Origin: an uncultured Muribaculaceae bacterium
Lineage (GTDB): Bacteria; Bacteroidota; Bacteroidia; Bacteroidales; Muribaculaceae
NCBI GenBank assembly: GCA_910587915.1
Contig: CAJUOB010000008.1
Coordinates: 79,903 to 98,288, forward strand
Length of the DNA: 18,386 bases
Reading direction: 5' to 3'
Within the stretch, counting starts at the first letter, position 1, and each line of letters begins with the position of its first letter. Below, in pieces: positions 1-7,155 of the stretch. Below the pieces are notes generated by a model. It worked only from the letters and a program-made list of their open reading frames with translations, was not told the origin of the DNA and did not search any database. The translations under genes were made by a program, and so were the position numbers.

Positions 1-170
1 CCCTCAGGCCGCATCGCGGCCACCACAACAGTAGGCCACTGCAAGCGCACCATAGGTGTGCGCAGGTGTGGTATATATTCCGTCCTCTCGCACACAGCGC
101 CACATAGTGGTGCCACCGGCAGACAATACCACGATGATCCACCGATGCAATCCGAAGAATAGAGACCTGC
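1..170. other. Non-coding stretch downstream of the alpha operon
   Basis: No gene can be supported here. The region lies beyond the rplQ terminator candidate. It contains a perfect 6-bp hairpin GGCCGC/GCGGCC (7-12 with 16-21, 3-nt loop) and a second 6-bp hairpin GCGCAC/GTGCGC (45-50 with 58-63). A minus-strand open frame ends at base 4, but its upstream part runs back into rplQ out of frame and it has no convincing start. The hairpins could belong to the 3' end of a gene or transcript outside the window; this is not decidable from the sequence given. Confidence 0.4.
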
Positions 171-211
171 AAAAATGCGAAAAGCGCCTGGACAAATGTC
201 CGGACGCTTTT
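171..211 (-). terminator. Probable intrinsic terminator after rplQ
   Basis: On the minus strand an outer stem of AAAAGCG (211-205) pairs perfectly with CGCUUUU (186-180). A broken inner stem follows, with GGAC/GUCC next to an AUUU loop. The 3' arm ends in four U residues, and a further run of five U (175-171) follows after four bases. It starts 25 nt past the rplQ stop codon, where the alpha operon is expected to end. The inner stem has mismatches and the U-run is offset, so the call is likely but not certain. The A-tract and U-tract on both sides could allow it to act in both directions. Confidence 0.6.
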
Positions 212-235
212 CGGATATCAGTACGCTGCCGCGAA

Positions 236-730
236 TTATTCGGCTGCGGGGAGTTCGGGTTCTTCCTTAGCTGCGGCTTCAACAGGGTTTTCGGCTGCGG
301 GAGCTGCAGTCGATTTGCGACGGCTGCGGCGGGTCTTAGCCTTAGCTTCCTTGTTGTCCTTGAGCATGGCTTCGTTGTAGTCTACCAGTTCGATGAAGCA
401 GGTCTTGGCATTGTCACCGAGACGGAAACCTGTCTTGAGGATACGGGTGTATCCACCGGGACGGTTAGCGATTTTCTCGGAAATCGGGCCGAAGAGTTCC
501 TTGATAGCTTCCTTGTTCTGAAGGTAGCTGAAGACGAGACGGCGGTTGGAGGTGTTGTCTTCTTTGGCGCGGTTGATCAGCGGCTCTGCATAGATGCGGA
601 GAGCTTTGGCCTTGGCCAGAGTGGTGTGGATGCGCTTGTGAAGAATCAGCGATACCGTCATGTTGGCCAGAAGGGCGTCGCGGTGAGCTTTCTTGCGGCC
701 GAGATGGTTGAATTTTTTATTGTGTCGCAT
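236..730 (-). CDS. rplQ: 50S ribosomal protein L17
   Basis: L17 sits near the exit of the peptide tunnel on the large subunit. The N-terminus MRHNKKFNHLGRKKAHRDAL is the family signature, and the core through about residue 119 (including RPGGYTRILKTGFRLGDNA) follows the usual fold. The protein has 164 residues against about 127 in E. coli. The excess is a tail with a basic patch (about 129-139, with RRSRRK) followed by an Ala/Pro/Glu-rich stretch (140-164), a style common in Bacteroidetes. It starts 8 nt after the rpoA stop and is the last gene of the unit. The rpoA-rplQ pairing is conserved across bacteria. Confidence 0.97.
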   Translation of the reverse strand: MRHNKKFNHLGRKKAHRDALLANMTVSLILHKRIHTTLAKAKALRIYAEPLINRAKEDNTSNRRLVFSYLQNKEAIKELFGPISEKIANRPGGYTRILKTGFRLGDNAKTCFIELVDYNEAMLKDNKEAKAKTRRSRRKSTAAPAAENPVEAAAKEEPELPAAE

Positions 731-738
731 CGGGGTGA

Positions 739-1731
739 TTAGTCTTTATCGAGTTTGTACTTGGAGATGTCCATGCCGAAAGAAAGATTCAGGCTCGTAA
801 GGAGGCTTTCGAGTTCGACGAGAGACTTTTTGCCGAAGTTGCGGAACTTGAGCAGGTCGGTTTTGTTGAAGACCACGAGTTCGGCGAGTGTTTCCACTTC
901 TGCGCTCTTGAGGCAGTTGAGGGCACGCACGGAAAGCTGCATATCCACCAGCTTCGATTTGAGAAGCTGACGCATGTGGAGCACTTCTTCGTCGAATTCC
1001 TCTCCGGGATCGGGCTCGGATGTCTCGAGAGTGATTTTCTCGTCGGAGAAAAGCATGAAGTGATAGATGAGGATCTTGGCGGCCTCTTTCACAGCATCCT
1101 TAGGCAGAATTGAGCCGTTGGTGCTGATCTCGAGGGTAAGTTTGTCGTAGTCGGTCTTCTGGTCTACGCGGTAGTTTTCCACCGTGTACTTCACGTTCTT
1201 GATAGGGGTGTAGATGGAGTCGATGGCGATAGTGTTGATATCGTCCTGGGGTGTGACGTTCTCCTCTGCGGGCACCCAACCGCGACCCTTGTTGATAGTG
1301 AGTACGATGGTGAAGCTTGCCTCGGGATCCAAATGACAGATAACCAAGTCGGGATTCATCACTTCGAAGCCCGAAAGCTGCTTGGCTATGTCGCCGGCTG
1401 TGAACACTTCTTTGCCTGAAACGGTGATGGTGACGCGCTCAAACTCGGTGTCTTCCACCTTCTGCTTGAGGTCGACTTGCTTGAGGTTCAGGATGATGTT
1501 AGTCACATCTTCCTTCACGCCGGGTACGGCATCGAATTCGTTTTTGACGCCGTCGATCTTTATCGACGATATCGCGAAGCCTTCCAGCGAGGAAAGGAGT
1601 ACGCGACGGAGTGCGTTTCCGACGGTGATGCCATAGCCGGGTTCCAAAGGCTTGAATTCGAACTTACCGTAGAAGTTTGAAGCTTCTACCATAATCACCT
1701 CTTCAGGTTTCTGGAATGCTAATATGGCCAT
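739..1731 (-). CDS. rpoA: DNA-directed RNA polymerase subunit alpha
   Basis: The alpha subunit dimerises to nucleate assembly of RNA polymerase and contacts upstream promoter DNA and activators. The protein has 330 residues. The N-terminal domain (about 1-235) holds the dimerisation motif NALRRVLLSS (39-48) and INKGRGWVPA (147-156). An acidic linker (about 238-250) leads to the C-terminal helix-hairpin-helix domain (about 255-320), with SVRALNCL (267-274) and FRNFGKKSL (297-305). The DNA-contacting Arg of that first motif is present. The start MAILAFQKP matches the usual Bacteroidales form. It lies 13 nt after rpsD and 8 nt before rplQ, the standard alpha-operon order. Confidence 0.98.
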   Translation of the reverse strand: MAILAFQKPEEVIMVEASNFYGKFEFKPLEPGYGITVGNALRRVLLSSLEGFAISSIKIDGVKNEFDAVPGVKEDVTNIILNLKQVDLKQKVEDTEFERVTITVSGKEVFTAGDIAKQLSGFEVMNPDLVICHLDPEASFTIVLTINKGRGWVPAEENVTPQDDINTIAIDSIYTPIKNVKYTVENYRVDQKTDYDKLTLEISTNGSILPKDAVKEAAKILIYHFMLFSDEKITLETSEPDPGEEFDEEVLHMRQLLKSKLVDMQLSVRALNCLKSAEVETLAELVVFNKTDLLKFRNFGKKSLVELESLLTSLNLSFGMDISKYKLDKD

Positions 1732-1744
1732 GGATCAGGTTTTA

Positions 1745-2350
1745 TTATTTGGAGTAGAGTTCGACGATGAGCTGTTCCTTGATGTTTTCGGGAATATCCT
1801 CGCGTGCAGGCACGTGGAGATATTTACCGCTCTTGGAAGCTTCGTCCCATTCAATCCAGGGATACTTGCTGTGGTTGAAGCCTGCGAGGCAGTCGGCAAT
1901 TACTTCGAGCGATTTGCTGCGCTCGCGAACACCTACTACGTCGCCGGGGTTTACCTTGAACGAAGGAATGTTCACAACTTCGCCGTTTACGGTGATGTGC
2001 TTGTGGAGCACGATCTGACGGGCAGCCGCACGAGTAGGAGCGATACCGAGACGGTATACCACGTTGTCGAGACGCGACTCGAGAAGCTGAAGAAGGATTT
2101 CACCGGTGATACCTTTGAGGCGCGATGCTTCCTCGAAGAGGTTGCGGAACTGACGTTCGAGCAGACCATAGGTATATTTGGCTTTCTGCTTTTCACGAAG
2201 CTGAACACCGTATTCCGATGTTTTGCGGCGCTTGTTCTGGCCGTGCTGGCCCGGGGGGAAGTTACGACGTGCGAGGACCTTGTCTTCGCCGAAGATGGGT
2301 TCGCCGAATTTGCGGGCTATTTTGGTCTTGGGACCTGTGTATCTTGCCAT
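1745..2350 (-). CDS. rpsD: 30S ribosomal protein S4
   Basis: S4 is a primary 16S rRNA binder that nucleates assembly of the 5' domain of the small subunit. In E. coli it also represses translation of the alpha operon. The protein has 201 residues: an N-terminal region starting MARYTGPKTKIARKFG, FPPGQHGQNKRRKTSEYG (31-48), and an S4 RNA-binding domain from about 91 to 155 (ESRLDNVVYRLG... LHKHITVNGEVV). The N-terminal zinc cysteine cluster of some S4 proteins is absent. The 294-nt gap upstream is the largest in the window and carries inverted repeats. The start is preceded by an A-rich sequence (CAAACA) and no Shine-Dalgarno motif. Confidence 0.98.
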   Translation of the reverse strand: MARYTGPKTKIARKFGEPIFGEDKVLARRNFPPGQHGQNKRRKTSEYGVQLREKQKAKYTYGLLERQFRNLFEEASRLKGITGEILLQLLESRLDNVVYRLGIAPTRAAARQIVLHKHITVNGEVVNIPSFKVNPGDVVGVRERSKSLEVIADCLAGFNHSKYPWIEWDEASKSGKYLHVPAREDIPENIKEQLIVELYSK

Positions 2351-2644
2351 TGTTTGAAATCAGTTTATCGTCTGTCGGTCCGTGGACTCTTGCCGGGGTG
2401 TCCGTGCAATCTTTGGCGCAGCCGCGACCATAGAGAGGTGACTTAAAATATGGTCTATTCGCCTTGGACGCACTCTTGCTGGTGGCTTGTGCCCGGCAGG
2501 TCGGTGCCCATGGCAGGCATGTGTACGGCCGGACGACAGATGAGTGTTTTGTAGTTTGTTTAAGAGAGTATTTGTTACTGAAATAGAAAGCAGAGCATGG
2601 CGCGGCTTCCGCTCACTGGCGGAAAACCGGCCGTATGAACTGAT
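2351..2644 (-). promoter_or_regulatory. Candidate structured leader of rpsD (alpha operon)
   Basis: This 294-nt gap between rpsK and rpsD has no convincing gene. Seen directly: a perfect 7-bp inverted repeat GACCATA/TATGGTC (2426-2432 with 2449-2455, 16-nt loop), which can be nested inside a 4-bp GGCG/CGCC pair (2415-2418 with 2460-2463). There is a 6-bp hairpin TTCCGC/GCGGAA (2607-2612 with 2619-2624) just after rpsK. There is also a long-range 9-nt complement TACGGCCGG/CCGGCCGTA (2524-2532 with 2627-2635). No U-run follows the hairpins, so a terminator is unlikely, and no clear Bacteroides-type promoter was found. S4 represses the alpha operon in E. coli, so an S4-responsive mRNA leader is the favoured inference. 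Confidence 0.45.
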
Positions 2645-3034
2645 TTAAACTCTTCTTCTCTTGGGAGGACGGCAACCGTTGTGAGGCAGCGGAGTGACGT
2701 CGATGATTTCGGTAACGGCGATGCCTGCACCATGGATGGTACGCACTGCGGATTCGCGACCGTTGCCCGGGCCCTTGAGGTAGGCCTTGACTTTGCGCAG
2801 ACCCAGATCGTAAGCGACCTTGGCGCAATCCTGCGCTGCCATCTGGGCGGCATAAGGAGTGTTCTTCTTGCTGCCGCGGAAGCCCATCTTGCCGGCCGAC
2901 GACCAGGAGATAACCTGACCCTCGCTGTTGGCAAGGCAGACGATGATATTGTTGAACGAAGAATGAACGTGAAGCTGGCCTTCTGCGCCGACTTTGACGT
3001 TGCGTTTCTTAGCTGCGACTGTTTTCTTTGCCAT
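2645..3034 (-). CDS. rpsK: 30S ribosomal protein S11
   Basis: S11 lies on the platform of the small subunit, near the mRNA exit channel, and contacts the 16S 690-loop region. The 129-residue product matches the family length. Recognisable segments are HVHSSFNNIIV, SWSSAGKMGFRGSKKNTPYA, GPGNGRESAVRTIHGAGI and the basic C-terminus HNGCRPPKRRRV. It follows rpsM by 9 nt, the normal alpha-operon order. It is followed by the long gap before rpsD. The start ATG encodes MAKKTVAAKKR, a typical basic N-terminal tail. Confidence 0.98.
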   Translation of the reverse strand: MAKKTVAAKKRNVKVGAEGQLHVHSSFNNIIVCLANSEGQVISWSSAGKMGFRGSKKNTPYAAQMAAQDCAKVAYDLGLRKVKAYLKGPGNGRESAVRTIHGAGIAVTEIIDVTPLPHNGCRPPKRRRV

Positions 3035-3043
3035 GTGGTTCTA

Positions 3044-3424
3044 TTATTTAGTAGCTTTCTTCTTGTTAGCAACGGTTTTCTTGCGGCCCTTGCGGGTACG
3101 GGCGTTGTTCTTGGTCGACTGACCGCGTACGGGGAGACCGTTACGGTGACGGATGCCGCGGTAGCAGCCGATGTCCATGAGACGCTTGATGTTGAGCTGG
3201 ATTTCGCTGCGGAGATCACCTTCGACCTTGTAGTCGGCGCCGATGACTTCGCGCACTTTGGCTGCCTGGTCGTCGGTCCAGTCTTTCACTTTGATATTTA
3301 CGTCGATACCGGCTTTGTTGAGGATGCTTTTAGCAGCGCTGCGACCGATGCCGTAGATGTAAGTCAAGGCGATTTCACCTCTTTTGTTCTGGGGGAGGTC
3401 AACTCCCACGATTCTAACTGCCAT
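3044..3424 (-). CDS. rpsM: 30S ribosomal protein S13
   Basis: S13 forms part of the small-subunit head, bridges to the large subunit and touches P-site tRNA through its tail. The product has 126 residues. It starts MAVRIVGVDLPQNKRGEIAL and contains YIYGIGRSAAKSIL, a helix-two-turn-helix region and the family motif YRGIRHRNGLPVRGQ (about 93-107). The C-terminal tail is rich in Lys and Arg, as expected for tRNA contact. It begins 7 nt after rpmJ. The order infA-rpmJ-rpsM-rpsK is the usual one. Confidence 0.98.
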   Translation of the reverse strand: MAVRIVGVDLPQNKRGEIALTYIYGIGRSAAKSILNKAGIDVNIKVKDWTDDQAAKVREVIGADYKVEGDLRSEIQLNIKRLMDIGCYRGIRHRNGLPVRGQSTKNNARTRKGRKKTVANKKKATK

Positions 3425-3431
3425 ATATTAC

Positions 3432-3548
3432 TTATCCTTGACGCTGTTTGTACTTGGGGTTTTTCTTGTTGATGACGTAGAGACGTCCTTTTCGGCGAAC
3501 GATCTTGCTGTCCGGAGTGCGTTTTTTGACGCTTGCTCTTACTTTCAT
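3432..3548 (-). CDS. rpmJ: 50S ribosomal protein L36 (cysteine-free form)
   Basis: This 38-residue gene was found by direct translation. It starts MKVRASVKKRTPDSKIVRRK and ends with PKYKQRQG, the recognisable frame of L36. L36 is a small late-assembly protein of the large subunit. In zinc-type L36 a Cys/Cys/Cys/His ribbon holds one zinc ion. Here the cysteine positions are replaced (Thr11, Ser14, Asn27) and no Cys remains, so this is the zinc-independent form. It lies between infA (18 nt upstream) and rpsM (7 nt downstream), the conserved position. The upstream sequence is A-rich (CTGAAAAAAATACAG). Confidence 0.96.
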   Translation of the reverse strand: MKVRASVKKRTPDSKIVRRKGRLYVINKKNPKYKQRQG

Positions 3549-3566
3549 ATCTGTATTTTTTTCAGT

Positions 3567-3785
3567 TTATTTATAGCGGAAAGCAATCCGGCCTTTTGAG
3601 AGGTCGTAGGGCGACATCTCCACTCGCACCTTGTCGCCGGGCAGGATCTTGATGTAGTGCATACGCATCTTGCCGGAGATATGGGCGGTGATTTCGTGCC
3701 CGTTTTCGAGTTCGACACGGAACATGGCGTTCGAAAGCGCCTCGACGATTGTGCCGTCCTGTTCGATTGCTGATTGTTTTGCCAT
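3567..3785 (-). CDS. infA: Translation initiation factor IF-1
   Basis: IF-1 binds the ribosomal A site during initiation and helps IF-2 and IF-3. The 72-residue product matches the family exactly in length. It starts MAKQSAIEQDGTIVEALSNA and carries the OB-fold RNA-binding segments MFRVELENGHEITAHISGKM and RVEMSPYDLSKGRI. The frame stays open upstream, back into map, but the correct start is the ATG at 3785, where homology begins. That ATG lies 14 nt after the map stop codon. Position between map and rpmJ is typical. Confidence 0.97.
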   Translation of the reverse strand: MAKQSAIEQDGTIVEALSNAMFRVELENGHEITAHISGKMRMHYIKILPGDKVRVEMSPYDLSKGRIAFRYK

Positions 3786-3799
3786 ATAGGGTTTGTTGC

Positions 3800-4582
3800 T
3801 TAAATGAATTGGTCCATTATCTCGGATGGAATATAGTCGAAGGTGGTGAGGATCTCGGTGCGACCGTCCACAATAGCAATTGTGTGCTCGAAGTGGGCGG
3901 AGGGCTTGCGGTCGCGAGTGCGGCATGTCCAGCCATCGCTTTCTATCACGATATTGCGGCTGCCCATGTTCACCATCGGCTCGATGCATATCACCATGCC
4001 GTCGACCAGTCGGGGTCCGATGCCGCGGCGTCCGTAGTTGGGCACCTCGGGTGCCTCGTGCATCTTGCGACCTATGCCGTGGCCGCACATCTCGCGAACC
4101 ATGGAGTATCCGCGGCGTTCGCAGAAGGTCTGCACGGCGTTGGATATATCGCCAATGCGCGCACCGGGCTTGGCGGCCTCGATGCCTACATAGAGCGATT
4201 CATAGGTAGTACGGAGCAGGGCCATTTTCTCGGGGCTGACGGTACCCACCGGGAAGGTGAAGCACATGTCGGCCATGAAACCGTCCTTTTCCACCACATT
4301 GTCGATGCCGACGATGTCGCCATCCATGAGGATGCGTTCGGAAGGGAAGCCGTGCACCACTGTCTCGTTGACTTCGATGCAGAGTGTGGCGGGGAATCCC
4401 TCATATCCGAGACAGGCAGGCTTTCCGCCATTGTCCAGGATATACTCCCGGGCAATGGTGTCGAGCTTGCGTGTGCTGACGCCCGGCTGAATGTTACGGG
4501 CCACCTCGCCCAGACACTGCGATATGAGCAGTGCCGATGAGCGCATGGTCTCGATTTCTTCCGGTGTCTTGAGGTAAATCAT
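3800..4582 (-). CDS. map: Methionine aminopeptidase, type I
   Basis: This enzyme removes the initiator methionine from new proteins at the ribosome, using two divalent metal ions. The 260-residue product has the pita-bread fold pattern without a long N-terminal extension. The five metal ligands are visible: Asp94 (GDIVGIDNV), Asp105 (ADMCFTF), His168 (MCGHGIGRKMHEAP), Glu201 (VICIEPMV) and Glu232 (HFEHTIAIVDG). The substrate-pocket His77 is in VVHGFP. The residues around Asp94 (GIDNV) differ from the commoner NIDVT form, but the spacing between the two Asp ligands is normal. It follows secY by 30 nt; adk, found between these genes in many bacteria, is absent. Confidence 0.97.
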   Translation of the reverse strand: MIYLKTPEEIETMRSSALLISQCLGEVARNIQPGVSTRKLDTIAREYILDNGGKPACLGYEGFPATLCIEVNETVVHGFPSERILMDGDIVGIDNVVEKDGFMADMCFTFPVGTVSPEKMALLRTTYESLYVGIEAAKPGARIGDISNAVQTFCERRGYSMVREMCGHGIGRKMHEAPEVPNYGRRGIGPRLVDGMVICIEPMVNMGSRNIVIESDGWTCRTRDRKPSAHFEHTIAIVDGRTEILTTFDYIPSEIMDQFI

Positions 4583-4612
4583 TTAATGCTGTAGTTTAAA
4601 ATGATTGAAGCA

Positions 4613-5962
4613 TCAATATGCCTGGCCTGTGGTACGACCCTTTATCTTGCCTTCTTTCATCAGGCCATCGTAGTGGTGCATCATCAGGTGCGACTCGATC
4701 TGCTGAAGGGTGTCGAGCACAACGCCCACAAGAATCAGCAGCGATGTGCCGCCGAAGAACTGGGCGAAGTTCTGGCTGATGCCGAAGAAACGGGCAAAAG
4801 CCGGAAGGATTGCAACGATACCGAGGAAGATCGAACCGGGAAGTGTGATGCGGCTCATGATGGCGTCGAGATACTCAGAGGTCTTCTTGCCGGGCTTTAC
4901 ACCGGGGATGAAGCCATTGTTGCGCTTGAGATCTTCTGCCATCTGGGTGGGACGCACTGTGATGGCGGTGTAGAAGTAGGTGAAGGCAACGATGAGTAGG
5001 AAGAATACGGCGTTATACCAGAAACCGTTGATGTCGGTGAATGCCTGCACGAAGCCATTGTCGCCTCCGCGGAAACCGGCAAGCGTCATAGGGATGAACA
5101 TGATGGCCTGCGCGAAGATGATAGGCATCACACCGGCGGCGTTAACCTTCAGAGGGATGTACTGGCGTGCACCACCGTACTGACGGTTGCCGACGATACG
5201 CTTTGCGTACTGTACAGGCACCTTGCGGGTACCCTGCACCAGAAGCACTGCGCCTACGGTCACGGCAAAGAGAAGTACTATTTCAACGATGAACATCACC
5301 AGACCACCCTGGCCTGCGCCATCGCCCGGGAGGCGGCTGTGGAACTCATAGTAGAGAGCTCCCGGGAGGCGGGCTATGATACCCACAAGGATGATGAACG
5401 AGATACCGTTGCCGATACCGCGGTCGGTGATGCGCTCGCCCAGCCACATGATGAACATAGAGCCGGCAGCGAGGATGATGGTGAGATAGGCGATGGTCCA
5501 GAAACCGAATGCCAGGGTTGTGCCGTTGGATGCACCGTTCACCTGCACCTGAAGGTTCACCAGGTAGGCTGGAGCCTGCAGGATGAGGATAAGCACGGTG
5601 AGCAGACGGGTGTACTGGTTGAGCTTCTGACGGCCGCTCTCGCCTTCGCGCTGCATTTTCTGGAACGAGGGGAGAATCATGCCGCAGAGCTGGATAACGA
5701 TCGATGCCGTGATATATGGCATGATACCCAGCGCGAATATCGACGCCTGCGAGAAGGCGCCGCCTGAGAACATGTCCAGAAGCTGCATCAGACCGCTCTT
5801 GTTGGTGAAATTGGCAAGAGCGTCAATGTCCGATGGAGAGATGCCGGGGAGAACCACATAGCAGCCCAGACGGTAGATGAGTACCAGAAGGAGTGTTATG
5901 AGGATTCTCTGGCGCAGCTCCTGAATCGTCCAGATATTTTTGAGCGTGTCGATGAATCTCAT
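4613..5962 (-). CDS. secY: Protein translocase subunit SecY
   Basis: SecY is the channel-forming subunit of the SecYEG translocon in the inner membrane. The 449-residue product has a series of hydrophobic segments consistent with ten transmembrane helices, the first at about 20-38. Both family signatures are seen: ASIFALGIMPYITASIVIQL (73-92) and LGERITDRGIGNGIS (174-188). The loop regions KKTSEYLDAIMSRITLPGS and GTRKVPVQYAKR also fit SecY. Its start lies only 2 nt after the rplO stop, suggesting translational coupling. This placement at the end of the spc operon is highly conserved. Confidence 0.98.
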   Translation of the reverse strand: MRFIDTLKNIWTIQELRQRILITLLLVLIYRLGCYVVLPGISPSDIDALANFTNKSGLMQLLDMFSGGAFSQASIFALGIMPYITASIVIQLCGMILPSFQKMQREGESGRQKLNQYTRLLTVLILILQAPAYLVNLQVQVNGASNGTTLAFGFWTIAYLTIILAAGSMFIMWLGERITDRGIGNGISFIILVGIIARLPGALYYEFHSRLPGDGAGQGGLVMFIVEIVLLFAVTVGAVLLVQGTRKVPVQYAKRIVGNRQYGGARQYIPLKVNAAGVMPIIFAQAIMFIPMTLAGFRGGDNGFVQAFTDINGFWYNAVFFLLIVAFTYFYTAITVRPTQMAEDLKRNNGFIPGVKPGKKTSEYLDAIMSRITLPGSIFLGIVAILPAFARFFGISQNFAQFFGGTSLLILVGVVLDTLQQIESHLMMHHYDGLMKEGKIKGRTTGQAY

Positions 5963-5964
5963 GA

Positions 5965-6411
5965 TTAAATTTTGTTAGCAGTGCCTCCGGCAGCTTCGAT
6001 AGCGGCTTTTGCGGCTTCGGAGAAGGCGTTGGCTTCTACGGTGAGGGCGGTGGCAAGAGCGCCGCCGGCAAGGATTTTCACCAGCTGACCGCGACGGATA
6101 TAGCCGGCTGCGCGAAGTTCTTCGATACCGATCTTCTGGAGCTGACGGATTTCGGCGAGCTCTGCGAGGGTACCGAGGTTCACGGCCTTGTATTCTACGC
6201 GGTTGATGTTCTTGAAGCCGAACTTGGGAAGACGGCGCTGAAGGGGCATCTGGCCACCTTCGAAACCGATTTTACGGCTGTAGCCCGAACGCGATTTTGC
6301 GCCTTTGTGGCCACGGGTCGATGTTCCGCCTTTGCCGGAGCCGGCGCCACGGCCGATACGGGTGCTCCGCTTAACGGAGCCGAGTGCGGGTTTTATATTG
6401 CTTAAATCCAT
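5965..6411 (-). CDS. rplO: 50S ribosomal protein L15
   Basis: L15 is a late-assembly large-subunit protein with a long Gly-rich extension that penetrates the 23S rRNA. The 148-residue product shows that extension at about 19-42 (RIGRGAGSGKGG, RGHKGAKSRSG), then GFEGGQMPLQRRLPKFGF (49-66). The C-terminal globular domain includes GQLVKILAGG and an Ala-rich end. Length and motifs match the family. It starts 14 nt after rpmD and ends 2 nt before secY. Confidence 0.98.
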   Translation of the reverse strand: MDLSNIKPALGSVKRSTRIGRGAGSGKGGTSTRGHKGAKSRSGYSRKIGFEGGQMPLQRRLPKFGFKNINRVEYKAVNLGTLAELAEIRQLQKIGIEELRAAGYIRRGQLVKILAGGALATALTVEANAFSEAAKAAIEAAGGTANKI

Positions 6412-6425
6412 TGTATTAAAATGTA

Positions 6426-6605
6426 TTAGGCGTTGGTCACTTCAACTAAGTGGCGTACTTTGTTTACCATTCCCATCACCGAGGGGGTGTCTTCTTTCAC
6501 CACAGTGTGGTTCATTTTCTTAAGGCCGAGAGCGTCGAGAGTGCGCTTCTGCACTGCCGGGCAATTGATACGGCTCTTGATCTGTTTGATTTTTATCTGT
6601 GCCAT
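6426..6605 (-). CDS. rpmD: 50S ribosomal protein L30
   Basis: This 59-residue gene was found by direct translation. It starts MAQIKIKQIKSRINCPAVQK, continues with RTLDALGLKKMNHTVV and ends GMVNKVRHLVEVTNA, the compact ferredoxin-like fold of bacterial L30. The LGLKKMN and GMVNKVRHLV segments are the family hallmarks. It lies between rpsE (25 nt upstream) and rplO (14 nt downstream), its conserved position. No odd features. Confidence 0.97.
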   Translation of the reverse strand: MAQIKIKQIKSRINCPAVQKRTLDALGLKKMNHTVVKEDTPSVMGMVNKVRHLVEVTNA

Positions 6606-6630
6606 TGAAGGTGAGATTCTGTGGTTAATA

Positions 6631-7149
6631 TCAGCCTTTGAAGACTTTTTCTACAGAGATACCGCGGTTCTGGGCTACCTGTGCGGGCGAACGCATCTCG
6701 TCGAGAGCGGCGATGGTGGCCTTTACAAGGTTGTGGGGGTTCGACGAACCCTTGCTCTTTGCCAGAACGTCGGTGATACCTACACTCTCAAGCACGGCGC
6801 GCATAGCACCACCGGCCTTTACACCGGTACCGTGGGAAGCGGGCTTGAGGATGATGCGCGAGCCGCCGAACTTTGCGATCTGCTCGTGGGGGATGGTGCC
6901 TTTGTGCACCGGTACACGAATGAGGTTCTTCTTGGCAGCCTCAACGCCTTTGGCGATGGCGGCCTGAACTTCGTTTGCTTTGCCGAGGCCCCAGCCTACG
7001 ACGCCGTCTTCGTTACCTACAACCACGATTGCAGCGAAAGTGAAGGTGCGTCCGCCCTTGGTTACTTTGGTAACGCGGTTGATGGCTACGAGGCGGTCTT
7101 TGAGCTCGAGGTCGCCGGTGGACTTAACTCTATTGTTTCTTTTTGCCAT
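6631..7149 (-). CDS. rpsE: 30S ribosomal protein S5
   Basis: S5 helps keep decoding accurate and forms part of the mRNA entry channel of the small subunit. The 172-residue product has an N-terminal double-stranded-RNA-binding-like domain (about 15-80) with NRVTKVTKGGRTFTFAA (24-40) and VGWGLGKANEVQAAI. The C-terminal domain shows SHGTGVKAGGAMRAVLE and GSSNPHNLVKA. In E. coli the loop around KGGR is where spectinomycin-resistance changes arise; here it looks wild type. It starts 6 nt after rplR. Confidence 0.98.
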   Translation of the reverse strand: MAKRNNRVKSTGDLELKDRLVAINRVTKVTKGGRTFTFAAIVVVGNEDGVVGWGLGKANEVQAAIAKGVEAAKKNLIRVPVHKGTIPHEQIAKFGGSRIILKPASHGTGVKAGGAMRAVLESVGITDVLAKSKGSSNPHNLVKATIAALDEMRSPAQVAQNRGISVEKVFKG

Positions 7150-7155
7150 AGTTAC

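Noticed and set aside
2455..2520. 21-codon frame on the minus strand inside the rpsD leader (starts MPAMGTDLPG)
   Set aside because: Short, no recognised family, no ribosome-binding signal. Without conservation it cannot be told from chance, though a leader peptide is not excluded.
2603..2633. Hairpin after rpsK as an intrinsic terminator
   Set aside because: The stem is good but no U-run follows on the minus strand, and the alpha operon continues into rpsD.
3567..4088. Longer 173-codon version of infA
   Set aside because: The extra N-terminal part lies out of frame inside map and has no IF-1 homology. IF-1 starts cleanly at the ATG at 3785 with the normal 72 residues.
3800..4582. Unusual GIDNV around the first metal ligand of Map as a sign of an altered enzyme
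   Set aside because: All five metal ligands, the pocket His and the ligand spacing are normal, so loss or change of function is not supported.
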